DNA from: Chara braunii
Lineage: Eukaryota > Streptophyta > Charophyceae > Charales > Characeae
Assembly (NCBI GenBank): GCA_003427395.1
Contig: BFEA01000380.1
Coordinates: 1,007,945 to 1,050,284 of the forward strand
DNA length: 42,340 bases
Direction: 5' to 3'
The position numbers and the translations under genes were made by a program. The notes beneath the pieces are model-generated. The model was not told the origin of the DNA and ran no database searches. It saw only the letters and a program-made list of their open reading frames with translations. This document shows, piece after piece, positions 29,671 through 39,366 of this stretch (position 1 is its first letter; each line of letters begins with the position of its first letter).

Positions 29671-31190
29671 TAGTCGAGCCAAACTGATGAGAGCATAGGT
29701 CCTGGATTTGAAGGACAAAATCGCATCCTATCTCCATTGAATCGGAATGTGTGATGGAGTGAAGACTTGAAAACAACCACGTAAGGACAACAGGTGTTCT
29801 GATAATGTTTGATCTAAATTGTGGTTTATCTAGTCCTCTCCTAAGGTAACGAAGACAGGCAAGCGCAGATAATTTAGCAGTGGTGCAAGTCAAACTCTCC
29901 TCAACAACACGAGGATGGCTGACGGGGATGAGATGACGGACTGGGAGAGGATGATGGGTGTTGTGCGGAGATCCAGACTGAACTTTGATAGGAGACAGGA
30001 TAGGAAGAAGTACAACTACAGTCTCCTAGTAGGGATCCTATGATACGGTGCATGACTGTACCTTGATAACGAAGGGCCCATTCCTCGACTTCATGGGGCT
30101 TGGAAGCTAGATATGCAAAAATAAACTAGTTATGAACGAGGCCTCAGACATAGCGTACACTGTCACTAGGTGGGTGAGGGGGATGAGCGGGCGTTGGGCA
30201 GGAGAGTGTACGCCCGCTGTCACAGTGTGGGCTGGTCCTATACGTGTGACTCGGCGAACAGTTCTAGAATGGATGCAGGTGTGTGACAGACCAGAACTGC
30301 GATGTGCTTATCCATGGACAACTCTCAACAAGGGCCCGGGGGAGAAACCGCATGAGAAACGAAAATTGCCTCAGTATGGAAACGGCGGCCAAATAGGCGT
30401 CGAGCTGTCTAGGCCCGCTGTGGGCTTGTCCTATAGTTCTCACAGCTAGGCGGAGGCAGTCCCAATGAGGAAAGTCATTATCATAAAGATGATGACCTAC
30501 AGCATCCAAGAGGTCAATAACCTCAGTTTTTTTTTTTGTTTTTTTTTTGAAAAAAATTCCCTCGCCAGTGTTAGTGCTGCTGATAAGAGCAGACACCACT
30601 AACACCCGCAGGGAGGCTCCATCTATTGGTGGGGAGCATCACCTCAGTTGCATACCTAATAGCAGGATCCATCTTTGTCAAACAGGATGAGCCATATGAT
30701 TTCGTTAAAACCGGCATTTTATATTTTTTGAACGAAAAGGAAACCTGGTTATTTTGCGCTAAGAATGTCAGTCTGAAAACTCCGAGTCCGGATGCCCTTG
30801 AATGTATCTAGACTTCAGCAAAGTCCAGACCGTTCTCAGGAGCTAGAACGGTGACTTTTTAGGGCCAAATAACTAGGTTCCAATTTCATTCAAAAAATAA
30901 AAAGTATGTTTTAATGAAATGGATGTTGCATACCCAATTTCTTCTTTTTCTTCTTCTTCTTTTTTTTTCTTAATTGAAACATCGATGAGGATGGGATAAC
31001 AAGACGTCGGACTGAGACCTAGTGTAAGAAATGATTAGGAAAGAAGGACCTGCTTCGGGTCGTGCCGCAACACTAGGACGAGGTGGAAGGTTGGGTTGTT
31101 CATGAGGAAGGGGCATTGAAATGCCCAATTTTGTTATTACTTTCAAAATGTTGTGTTGAAAGGTTGATAAATGACGTGAAACATGCACCA
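29671..31190. other. No gene recognised over 1.5 kb
   Basis: Small features only: a hairpin with arms GCGGGCGT and ACGCCCGC (about 30188-30218), a related pair of CCCGCTGT...GGGCTKGTCCTATA segments (about 30213 and 30415), a T-G-T tract at 30526-30549 and an A/T-rich patch near 30890-30970. Confidence 0.4.
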
Positions 31191-31268
31191 TTTTGCTTAG
31201 GAGGGTATGCCTTATGCCTCGTATCGGAATTTTGCTTAGGAGGCTATGCCTTATGCCGCATCTGTAAT
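31191..31268 (+). repeat. 39-bp tandem duplication
   Basis: TTTTGCTTAGGAGGGTATGC (31191) and TTTTGCTTAGGAGGCTATGC (31230) start two nearly identical units ending in CTTATGCC. Confidence 0.9.
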
Positions 31269-31328
31269 TCCCTGCCATGATGGCTAAATCCGTGATGTCC
31301 TTTCCTCAAGCCGCATATATGTAGTCCC

Positions 31329-31407
31329 GCTGTTGTGGCTCAGTGATTAGAGCACCGGTTGGAAATGCACATTGTGGTACGAGGTTGCGGGTTCAAAACT
31401 CAATTGC
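31329..31407 (+). ncRNA. tRNA-like sequence, probably a SINE head
   Basis: GCTGTTG can pair with CAATTGC (5 of 7) as an acceptor stem. A textbook D-arm follows: GCTC, AGTGATTA, GAGC. A B-box-like GGTTCAAAACT lies where the T-loop should be. The A box (TGGCTCAGTGATTAGAGC) and B box would form an internal RNA polymerase III promoter. The anticodon stem cannot be drawn cleanly, so a functional tRNA is unlikely. Just upstream, GCCGCATCTGTAATTCCCTG, then CCATGATGGCTAAATCCGTG, looks like a decayed second copy of the same head. Confidence 0.5.
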
Positions 31408-31647
31408 AACCTTGCGCATGGACACCGGCAGGGCGTTAGATTCACGCACGGCTGGAGACGCATCCCCTTGGGCTGCTGACGCATGGTACTATTACAGACA
31501 CTGCCTGTGGACCACCCAAGGGTTGTTCATGGTTGTTGTATGTTGGTTCTGGGTTTCGCATGCATCGGGTTGCTTGGGGGTGTTGGTCTTGGGTGTTCTG
31601 TTGATCTCCCCAGTCTTGCATATCACACGTTCGTGCCATTTCCACCA

Positions 31648-31712
31648 GTCGTTCATATGGTAGAGTCATACAATTACATGTTTCAAGGTCACAGGTTCGA
31701 GCTTGGTTCGGA
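31648..31712 (+). ncRNA. Second tRNA-like segment (A/B box), weak
   Basis: GTTCATATGGTAGAGTC resembles a tRNA D-arm/A box and AGGTCACAGGTTCGAGCTT a T-arm/B box, about 35 bp apart. It lies 320 bp after the first tRNA-like head on the same strand. Stems are imperfect. The sequence after it has repeated CATACA/CTTCG segments (31755-31950). Confidence 0.35.
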
Positions 31713-32402
31713 TCTTGGGGGCGTCCTTGTCCAGTTTACCCTGTTCTCTCTTCGATATACACACATGATGCTGCCTATACATCTCGATACATTGATTCAC
31801 AGAGCACACACAGCCTTCGCGCATATACATAGCTTGCGAATTATACATGGCCTACGGGCTACATACACAAGTTTCCACACATAGTGCTGTCTGTTCATCT
31901 TCATACATAGATACACGAAGCATACACAGCCTTCGGGTATACACACACATTTCGAACTACACAACTATCAGACTGGGGGCGGCTAGTCACTAGGTGGGGT
32001 TTAGTATCTGCGGTAGGGACAGCTATGGGCCACCTGAGTTCCTACTGATATTCGCATAGAACTGTCTAGTTGCTATATATAAGGCTTAGACACTGGGGTA
32101 AGGCTAGCGGTATAAGCCGCTCAGACCAGTCCGAGTTCCGCCCAGCGCTGAAGACTACAGCTAACGCTACTAGCACCCAGCGTGGCTGCTAACGCTGCTA
32201 CTACTCCTGCAGCGCTCCTCCAGAGTGCTGCTGCCGAATCCTGAAGACTACCTCCTGCCGCCTGAACTGCACGTGAAGTGCCTGGGAAGTACCTAGGAAC
32301 TACCTGCTGGCCTGCAGGGCGGGCCAGTCCTATATAGTGCTGGCCCGTCCAGGAGGCTGCTCTTGCCAATGCCAAAACGTGCCAGAACCTGGCATTGAAG
32401 CT
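31713..32402. other. No gene; short degenerate repeats
   Basis: Between 31750 and 31960 the sequence repeats ATACACACAT..TGCTGYCTRTWCATCT and CACACAGCCTTCG-like pieces two or three times. The part 32120-32400 is GC-rich with repeated CTGAAGACTAC, CTAACGCTAC and CTGGCC units. No protein gene is supported. Confidence 0.45.
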
Positions 32403-32587
32403 CAACCAGGGGTTGTCTTGAAAACAGGCCCGAAATGGCCTGTGCTAAAACCCTGGTTTGTTGCCTGAGTTTCAGGGCAGGTCGAACCGATGAGGGCTTG
32501 AAAATGACCCTCAGTTCCAGGCTGAAAACACTCAGGGCCGGGAAGGCCCTGATTTAGCCTGAAATGACACAGGGCCTGTAGGCCCTT
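32403..32587. repeat. Series of GC-rich hairpins
   Basis: Perfect or near-perfect short hairpins follow each other: CAGGCC-CGAAAT-GGCCTG (32425-32442), inside an outer stem of AACCAGGGGTT and AAACCCTGGTT; CAGGGCC-GGGA-AGGCCCTG (32533-32551); and AGGGCC-TGTA-GGCCCT (32571-32586). They lie directly beside the mitochondrial rRNA insertion. Such GC-rich hairpin families are typical of some algal and plant organelle spacers, so this stretch may also be of organelle origin (inference). Confidence 0.6.
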
Positions 32588-32601
32588 GGGTATGTATATT
32601 G

Positions 32602-32612
32602 GAAAGGAGTCA

Positions 32613-32652
<40 letters not shown>
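32602..32652 (-). pseudogene. rrn18: Mitochondrial SSU rRNA 3' end (NUMT)
   Basis: On the minus strand the segment reads AAGTCGTAACAAGGTAGCCG, then TAGGGGAACCTGCGGCTGGA and TTGACTCC. This is the extreme 3' end of small-subunit rRNA. The GGGGAACCTGCGGCTGGATT form is that of plant mitochondrial rrn18 and differs from nuclear 18S and plastid 16S. Only about 50 bp are present, so it is a nuclear insertion fragment with no function. Confidence 0.8.
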
Positions 32653-32653
<1 letters not shown>

Positions 32654-32745
32654 GCAGAACGTTCTGTAAGTTGAAGAAGGCTGTTCGTGAAAACAGCTGG
32701 AGATATCAGAAGTGAGAATGCTGACATGAGTAACAAAAAATCAGG
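32653..32745 (+). pseudogene. rrn26: Mitochondrial LSU rRNA fragment (NUMT)
   Basis: GAACGTTCTGTAAG, then CAGCTGGAGATATCAGAAGT and GAGAATGCTGACATGAGTAA match a conserved internal part of bacterial-type large-subunit rRNA (domain around GAGCGTTCTGTAAG and CTGGAGGTATCAGAAGTG in E. coli 23S). The similarity to plant mitochondrial rrn26 is closer than to plastid 23S as I remember them. It touches the SSU fragment with opposite polarity, which does not reflect a normal rRNA operon. Confidence 0.75.
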
Positions 32746-32750
32746 TGTAG

Positions 32751-33725
32751 ATAGTTGTATCAATTTGACCCATAATCTGTTAATATACAACGTAAATCAG
32801 GATGGTTGGAAAATACACACCAAACATATCGCATACATCTCGTTCCCACCAACCAGCTGCCGGAAATATTTTGACCCGTTCGACAAGGCTCATCTTCCGC
32901 TTCCACCAGGGCTGGGCAACCTATCAGCCCTGGTGCCTATCACTGCTGTTCGGTCCAAGTTACCTGCCCATTGGTAGGGTAATGGTCCTGAGTGCTGGTC
33001 ACACTGAGGTAGGACAGTGGGGTAGTGGGTGCGCTAGGAGTATTGACGTGAGGATGGGATGGGAGATGGTCTCATAACTCAAGACACCCGGGGCTCAGAA
33101 CTCCAGGTGATCACTGGGCACTCAATGACTGGCCTCTACAACACCCTGGACTAAAACCACTAGTACTTCCGCCAGTGTTGTGAAATTACGAGGTTTTGCC
33201 AGTTCCCCAAGAAATCGTATTCAAAGTGACTGGCCTCTACAACACCATGGACTTCAAAAAAAAAAGCAAAAAAAAAAAAAGGCCGCATGTGTAGAGCCAT
33301 GGCCCACGGGCCCACGGGCCCACGGGCACTGTTAGTGTTGATAGCTTTGTTATGTTTCCAGAAAAAAAGTTCTGTTTTTCGAATCCAGAAACCAGTACTA
33401 CTAAAGTGGCTATACATACCAACTTTTTCACAGATCTCTATGCTTTGATAGGAACTGGAAGTTTTGAAACTGGTTGGTATACTACCATAATGAAGTTAAG
33501 GTTTCCGAAAAGGAGTGATCGTCAGAAGAACAAATAGGGGAGAGGTTTCCTCCTTATATCATTTACGTTCCCGTCACCTACTATTCAGGCATAGTGACAG
33601 CGTTGGCCAGAGTGCAATTGCAAACTGTATCTTGCCCCCTACCGCAATTATAACTCGTTTTTGTGACTCTACTGAAGCTTCCCGAATCAACTACCTAAAA
33701 TCACTTTGCCATGTCGGCAGTATGT
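32751..33725. other. No gene; small repeats
   Basis: GACTGGCCTCTACAACACC occurs twice (33128 and 33230), 102 bp apart. GGGCCCAC is repeated three or four times near 33299-33326. A-rich runs lie at 33257-33280. No coding region is recognised. Confidence 0.45.
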
Positions 33726-33829
33726 GAGCGCACGTTATCCATGGTATGTCCTTCACACTTACAGGATGTTATGCTAGGATCTTAGAACTTGTTGATTTGG
33801 AGCGCAGGTTATCCATGGTATGTCCTTCC
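33726..33829 (+). repeat. Direct repeat, 29 bp, period 74
   Basis: GAGCGCACGTTATCCATGGT (33726) and GAGCGCAGGTTATCCATGGT (33800) are each followed by ATGTCCTTC. The 45 bp between the units are unrelated to the sequence after the second copy, so only the 29-bp part is repeated. Confidence 0.85.
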
Positions 33830-33906
33830 TACTTGGTCAGTGTCGAGCTAGTAGACACTGCCTATTGTAGGTTTTGTAGTAGCTCCATCAGAACACTAGT
33901 TGTTTC

Positions 33907-33947
<41 letters not shown>

Positions 33948-34633
33948 CTCTAGATGTCTGCTTGACCCTGGTAGGTGCTCGTAGGATTCTATGGCACAAC
34001 CACATTTGGGAACCAGAGCGCCCAATGGATGCAACACAGCTCATCCGCACATCTTCTTCCGATAGACGAGAAAGTAGCAGATACAATAAGGAAAAATGTT
34101 GACATAGCCATGGCCGGATACTGTAAGCACCTAAAAAAAGGGAAGAAAAAACATCTTCGATTTGCTTTTTTTTTTTTTTTGTAACACCTGCAAGGAAAAT
34201 GAGCAATAGCGAGATGACAATGTCCAGAATGCACAATGACATTGAAGGCAAGACCCCCCTCCCCATCCCGTCGTAGTGCTGTAGTCCTTTTCTCCCATCG
34301 CCTGTTCCAGGACCTGCTGGGTGGAACGTTGTCGACAGCTGCCTCGCACAATGACGTCAAGTCTGTTGTTCGTTGAACCACATTGCCCTGCTTGTGATGC
34401 CCCCCATTATTGCTTAGTCGGCCATTGGAAAAGGGTGAGAGGGGAGGGTCGGAGCCTCGAGGTTTCATTGCAACGCCACCAACCACTGCTCGTTTGTTGA
34501 ACAACCTACTGTGCTTGTTCCCGCGACTTCATTTCAACCGAAAACATAAAAATATCACACAAAGGTTGAAACTAACGTTCAAATTAAAAGATACAATGGA
34601 TGGGCAGAGAAAGGTGGCTGTGCGAACAAGACG
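33830..34633. other. No gene recognised
   Basis: It contains a 32-bp poly-A run (33911-33942) and a poly-T run (34166-34181). A 118-aa and a 171-aa minus-strand frame overlap here in different phases and have no known motif. A poly-A run of this length could mark the 3' end of a retroposed sequence on the plus strand, but no source sequence is recognised. Confidence 0.4.
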
Positions 34634-34727
34634 CTAGCGCTTCGCGGCCCGTGGATGGCAAGGCTCGTCCGCCAGGATCCGCGTGAAGTCCGCGGAGATG
34701 CCATCGCTTTGATCGGCCATCTCCTTA
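34634..34727 (-). other. Candidate terminal exon (weak)
   Basis: On the minus strand, an acceptor-like CAATTGAACCCTTAG is followed by an open stretch that reads AKEMADQSDGISADFTRILA, then DEPCHPRAAKR and a TAG stop (34634-34636). The codon use and composition look protein-like. No upstream exon was identified to its right, and no family is recognised, so this may be a gene relic or chance. Confidence 0.2.
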
Positions 34728-35859
34728 GCCTAAGGGTTCAATTGTCGACATCCCCCGGCTTCACAACAGGGCTGGAGTGGTGAACCCACGTGTAGGATAG
34801 GATGACACACTAACGCCAACGTACAGATGGGTGAGAACCACAGCAACATCGACGACACAACGACACGGAGCAACATCAAGGCTTTGACAACTGTCTGACA
34901 GCATCAACAGCTGAGTCTCATCAGTGTGCCGCCTTCAGGAGCGGTTGGGCGGCGATTATGGGCACCAAGTTTAAAGAGGGTGAGGGTGGGCAGGCATCCC
35001 TCCTGGCCGGCAGCACCCTACTGAGCAGGAGGTGTGTTCATCATCATGATGGACATGGCATCGGTGGCAGACATTGTCGGCATATACAAGCAACAACTCC
35101 ACTAGGCAGTTGTGATGATGCTGCAAGCCTGCGAGCACAAAAGAACCTGTCACTGGGAAACACTACAAGGGGCAGAAGAAACCTTTGAGGGATGGGGGGA
35201 GGCATTGCGAGCAATAGTTTCCTTACTACCGGACACTCTTCATGAGGAATACGTGAGAAACGATGAACAAGAATGCCTCATTTTATTGGAGCAGCTGCGA
35301 AACATTTTCGCACAACAACAGGCGGCCATCACTATTAACCACTCTCAGGCGGACGAAGGCTGCCCAACTACAACACAGGTGACGCTCTGCAGATGCCTGA
35401 TCAACGACACAACATTGACACACGACCTCCAGGAGGTTGGAGCCCCTGAGGATATGCAGTACGAGAGCCAGCGTGGCAGGCAGAGGCAGGATCGGCCTGA
35501 CACACAGGACCTGCACATGACTGATGTGGCTGCCGCTGGGATTTCAGACCCCAGCAGCAGGATCGGGATATGCATTCCTTAGACGGACAATTCCTTATTA
35601 TTACGGTACATCATACCTCTTCCCAACAGCTGTGCTGTGATAGCCTGATCGGTCGGCGGGGGGGAAATGACACACAACAGAAAGCAGCGGAGTCGGATGG
35701 CGGAGGGCAGGAAGCAGTGGAGGCTGCGGGCGATGGCGAAGCGTAACCACAGAGGATGGAGGGTGGAGGGCAAGAAGCGAAGACAGCGAGTGACATTGGA
35801 GGATGACGAGTGGAAGACAGGAAACCTCGGGGGCAACGTTAGACAACGAACAATTCATT
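34728..35859. other. No confirmed gene; 156-codon open frame at 35112-35582
   Basis: The plus-strand frame 35112-35582 (MMMLQACEHKRTCHWETLQG...) has balanced composition and a Gln/Asp-rich C-terminus, but no motif I recognise. A longer protein-like reading does not continue upstream of its first Met. It could be part of an exon or a retroelement relic. GAC/ACA-rich sequence lies at 34840-34930. Confidence 0.3.
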
Positions 35860-35965
35860 GATTAATTGATTGATTGGCTAACTAACGGATTCAATTTGGC
35901 TAATTGATTGCTTGGCTAACTGACATTGTCAGATTGGTGAATTGACTGATTGAATTAGTTACATA
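35860..35965. repeat. TTGATTGATTGGCTAAC degenerate repeat
   Basis: ATTGATTGATTGGCTAACTA, TTTGGCTAATTGATTG and CTTGGCTAACTGACATTG are variants of one short repeat. A similar TTGATTGA repeat lies at 36694-36762, on the other side of the cob fragment. Confidence 0.7.
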
Positions 35966-36218
35966 ATGAATTACAACTGTCGTCGCTGCGAGCACCCACA
36001 AACTTATGAAAACTCAACATTGGTCAGCACCAAGTTTGAAAGAGAACTCGTCATTGGCCAAATCATTGAAATGATTGTATCTTTAAATTTCCCTTTTCGA
36101 GTGGGCCTCATAAAGCACTGCGCAAAGTAACAAATTGGGAAGACACAAAATGGTCAGTGAAGCCCATAAGTCAAATAATAACCAAGGATGTGAAAGTTTC
36201 ACTCAATTCTTTAGTATA
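35966..36218. other. No gene; left flank of the cob fragment
   Basis: This 250-bp stretch shows no cob similarity that I can see, though the open frame of the cob fragment starts within it (36135) and reads on through unrelated sequence. The insertion boundary lies close to 36215. Confidence 0.4.
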
Positions 36219-36468
36219 CGTTATCTTCATATATTTTCCGCTATCTTTATTACGGGAGTAATGCTAGTCTACGAAAATAGTGTGGTGTCTTGGAGTGGTC
36301 ATTTTATTACATATAGTCTAACGATTATAACACCTTTTATTGGGCATGTTTTCCCATGGGGACAAATGAGATTTTGGGAACTACTGGAATTATAAGTTTA
36401 GCAAGTGCAATACCTGTTGTAGGAGACGTCATAGAAACTTGGTTATGGGTACGCTTCTCAGTGCATAA
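36219..36468 (+). pseudogene. cob: Mitochondrial cytochrome b fragment (NUMT)
   Basis: Cytochrome b is the membrane core of respiratory complex III. Three reading phases together give its conserved middle part: YLHIF, then (shifted) GVVILL, then FIGHVFPWGQMRFW, and after a one-base loss in TGGGGAACT, GTTGIISLASAIPVVGD and ETWLW. PWGQM and SLASAIPVVGD are hallmarks of plant-type cob. Several indels and substitutions break the frame, so this is a nuclear copy under no selection. TTGATTGA repeats flank it on both sides. Confidence 0.85.
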
Positions 36469-36693
36469 TAAATGTCGTAGGATGCAAAATGGTTTCTGCC
36501 CATGAAATGGACAACAATCATTGAAACCGGATTCAAGGCGTGCCAATGCTGCGACGCTCAATAGACTCCTGGATGTTTAACAGAGAATTAGCAACCTTCT
36601 GAATTGGAGCATTACCCCGCCGCCACTGCCGCCAGCATCGTCTTTCTACCCCCACCATGGCCTGACCACGATTATTTCCGGATTGGCTAATTA
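36469..36693. other. Right flank of cob fragment; no gene
   Basis: Beyond 36468 the cob similarity stops. A short GCC-rich stretch (CCGCCGCCACTGCCGCC) lies at 36619-36635. Nothing else is recognised. Confidence 0.4.
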
Positions 36694-36762
36694 CTGTATT
36701 GATTGATTGATTGACTGGCAAGGGGTTGATTGATTGAACAATTGATTGATTGACAAGTCGAA
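36694..36762. repeat. TTGATTGA repeat
   Basis: Tandem ATTGATTGATTGA, TTGATTGATTGAACA and ATTGATTGATTGAC units. With the related repeat at 35860 it brackets the mitochondrial insertion. Confidence 0.75.
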
Positions 36763-36949
36763 ACAGTTCGGGTGACTAAGTTTCTCGTAGTCGCAGGCTG
36801 CACTGATTGAGAGTGAGGTGACCTCACGAGGGGAACTGGGGCTGTTCTGAGCTTATGATGCAATATATCGCTGGGGCGCGGAAAGAATTCCACTTCCACT
36901 TGTAATAGTTCTTCTCCAATATGTTTTATTTGTTTGGTTATACCCATGA

Positions 36950-36990
36950 AATATATATATACATGTATAAATATATACATATATATATAA
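36950..36990. repeat. AT microsatellite
   Basis: ATATATATACATGTATAAATATATACATATATATATAA is an interrupted (AT)n tract, self-complementary in parts and next to a tRNA-like segment. Confidence 0.8.
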
Positions 36991-36997
36991 ACTGTAG

Positions 36998-37060
36998 ATG
37001 GAGCCTAGGATCAGACTTGAACCAGAGGCCTATCCCTCCTGACCTGCTTGGGCTCACAGG
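36998..37060 (-). ncRNA. Possible tRNA-derived SINE head (weak)
   Basis: On the minus strand an A-box-like TGAGCCCAAGCAGG (37044-37057) lies about 20 bp upstream of a B-box-like GGTTCAAGTCTGATCC (37009-37024). This spacing and order suit an RNA polymerase III internal promoter, but the spacing is tight and no cloverleaf can be drawn. Confidence 0.3.
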
Positions 37061-37902
37061 GAAATTGGAGACCGTCAAACTTGGAACCACCGACTTCATA
37101 TTTACAAAACGTACGTTCCACCTCATGATAATACACTCTCTCTCTCTCTCTCTGCCCAAAGATTCTTTATATAAACCTCCTTTCCGGTTTCCATTCTTCT
37201 GGTCTTTGCAACCCAGACCGACGTCCGATAAGCTCGTAGTTGTATGCCCTCAACAGATAGTCAGAAAAAGTGCCCTTTCTATGTCAGTTGCACCACCAGT
37301 TTTTACCAGAGAGATAGGACTCAGGCTTCATACCAACGCTCCTCCATGTATCTGGAGGCAAGAAGATAATTGGCACTCGTTTTCGCAGGAACCTTCTTCC
37401 ATGGTGCCTTGTGGTGGTGAGGTGGAATAACACAAGCTTCCCCCTTGCGGAGGTTGCCTGGAATGATGTACCATCAGTTGTTAGAAATGTCTCTAGCCTT
37501 GTTGGTTTGCACTTATTTGCCTGTCCCTTTCTCTCCTTTTAGTCGCCCGCAGTAGTAGTAGTGTGCTTTCAGGAGCACCTCCCTACGACCCCTATTCTCT
37601 TGTGCTTTGCATGATTCTCGCAACAACTACCTCTAAAACAAATTTCTCCGCAGTACTGCGGAGTTCCCTGCTATAACTTTTGTTTGCAAGCATATATAGG
37701 GATTGTATTTCCTTCGAGTCGTCATTTTGCCAGGCATGTTGTTCAATGCGCCTACTTTTCTTGCATTTTCCACAACTGAAGAAACTCTTTATTCATCTTG
37801 TGCATACAATTTGCCGGAAAATACTCGAAGCCTTCACATACTGCACAGGATACTCAAAGCCTTGTTGGCAATAATACGTTTCTCATTTTCTGCACTTTGA
37901 AC
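37061..37902. other. No gene recognised
   Basis: A CT run lies at 37135-37153. The 169-aa frame ending at 37430 has no motif and begins inside the AT microsatellite. TCAAAGCCT and TCGAAGCCT near 37854 and 37826 are minor repeats (ATACTCRAAGCCTT). Confidence 0.4.
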
Positions 37903-38077
37903 CTAGGCTGTTTTCCCCGGCGCCCGGGCACCCAACTTGTGCCCGGATATATGCCTGTACATATATATCATCACATGGATATGAGAGCGCAAAAGCGAAA
38001 AGGAAAAAGAAAAAAGAATGAATTCGTTTTTTTATATCTTCTTCCGGGTGCCCGGCCGGGCACGACAATCTTCCCAG
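37903..38077. mobile_element. Third CTAGG-ended MITE with 8-bp target duplication (175 bp)
   Basis: CTTTGAAC lies exactly at both sides (37895-37902 and 38078-38085). The left end CTAGGCTGTTTTCCCCGG and the reverse complement of the right end, CTGGGAAGATTGTCGTGCCC, are imperfect inverted repeats. GC-rich CCCGGGCACC and GGGTGCCCGGCCGGGCAC lie just inside. The 8-bp duplication and the CTAGG start link it to the hAT-like MITEs at 18.1 and 29.4 kb, but the A-rich middle is unrelated, so it is a different subfamily. Confidence 0.65.
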
Positions 38078-38085
38078 CTTTGAAC

Positions 38086-39366
38086 TGATTTTTTTGAAAA
38101 ATCATTGTTAAGTTGTTAAATCAGTTCCAGTGTTTAATGAAATGTCTACCACTCACAAAGTGCTTGTTAAAAGCGAATAACGTTTTTTTTTTCGTTTTTT
38201 TTTTTTTTTCCGCAAGTAACTTAAAAGGCATGACCAAGGAATTATTCCGTAGAGTAGTTTTGTAAGGTCAAGAAGAGCAATATATTGAACGAGGTCCTCG
38301 TTGATGTCCTCTTGCTAGCTATAAAAACCAACATATTTGATTCCCCATTGGGATACGCAACAAATGCAAGGGAATACAGACCACAACTTGCTCTTAAACC
38401 ACCACTGCGTCCCGACCAAGGTTATGCTCTTAAGAACCGTCAGTGCCTCCCAATCCGCTTTCTTCCCGATCTAATTGCCAGCATAACATTCGCTTTTTTT
38501 TGTTTTTTTTTTGCCTGGCAAGATGGCTGTTGAGCCCCCGCCCCAGGACCCAAGTGGGTATGCAGGGCTGGGCACCCCTGTTCTTTGGCTGGCACCAGGG
38601 TTGACAAGCCCAAGTCTCAGAGCCCAGGCGGGGGTGTGGGTTACGCGTACACACGTGCACAGCCTCTTACACACGTACACATACTCCCATACGTACGCAT
38701 GCATTAGGGGGGAAAAAAAAAAAACATTTTAAACAACTTTTGTCTAGTAAAAAAATCAAAAGAGTCATTCCCACATTCCCCACCAAACTCTAGTAAAAAA
38801 ATAAAAAACAAAAAAAACGATAATGTTCTATCATTATAATTGAAAACCTGTACCTAGCGCATGAAGTTTTATTCTTTTAAAGTTTTCTTTGAACCAATAG
38901 TACCTTTGCCGCTTCAGAAATGAGGAAAAATGTCAGCTCCCGAGAAATTTGAAGGCCAGGAGTGACCACAGCTGCCATTGATAAATCTAATCGGCGGCAG
39001 TCGTTTCGTTTTGGCCTCCTAAAAGGTCTCGGAGGACTGCGATTTTCCAAAACGACCAAGGTACTCGTGGTTTAAGCTTTTCTTTTTTTTTAATCAAGCT
39101 TGGTTAGGAATTCAGGCAAAAGTTGTTTTTTATTCTTGTTCTGCACAACGTACAATTTTTCCAGGGATTTTTTTTTTTTTTTTTGTACACGTACACCTGA
39201 TTTCGGGTTCGTACACGTACACCGGAGTACATACGCTTACGCATACAGGGTGCTACCCAGCTGCAAGATAAAATCCCTGTAACAGAAATATGGAAATATG
39301 GAAAATCCTGAATTTCAATCTGGCATAGAAATGTCGCTATTCATTAAAATATCTTTAGCAAACAAC
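38086..39366. other. No gene; T-tracts and foldback-like GC stretch
   Basis: T-(C)G-T tracts lie at 38183-38209 and 38494-38513. GAGCCCCCGCC (38533) and GGCGGGGGTG (38627) form an inverted pair around CCAAGTGGGT...AAGCCCAAGT. ACACGTACAC repeats lie at 38650-38690 and 39186-39222. No coding region is supported. Confidence 0.45.

Noticed and set aside
31329-31407. Functional tRNA gene
   Set aside because: D-arm is good but the anticodon stem cannot be formed and the T-arm is imperfect; a SINE head is more likely.
35112-35582. 156-codon open frame as a gene
   Set aside because: No recognisable domain, no upstream continuation or splice site and no promoter; listed only as part of an unassigned stretch.
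37226-37245. AAGCTCGTAGTTG as a nuclear 18S rRNA fragment
   Set aside because: The 13-bp match is too short and the flanks do not match 18S rRNA.
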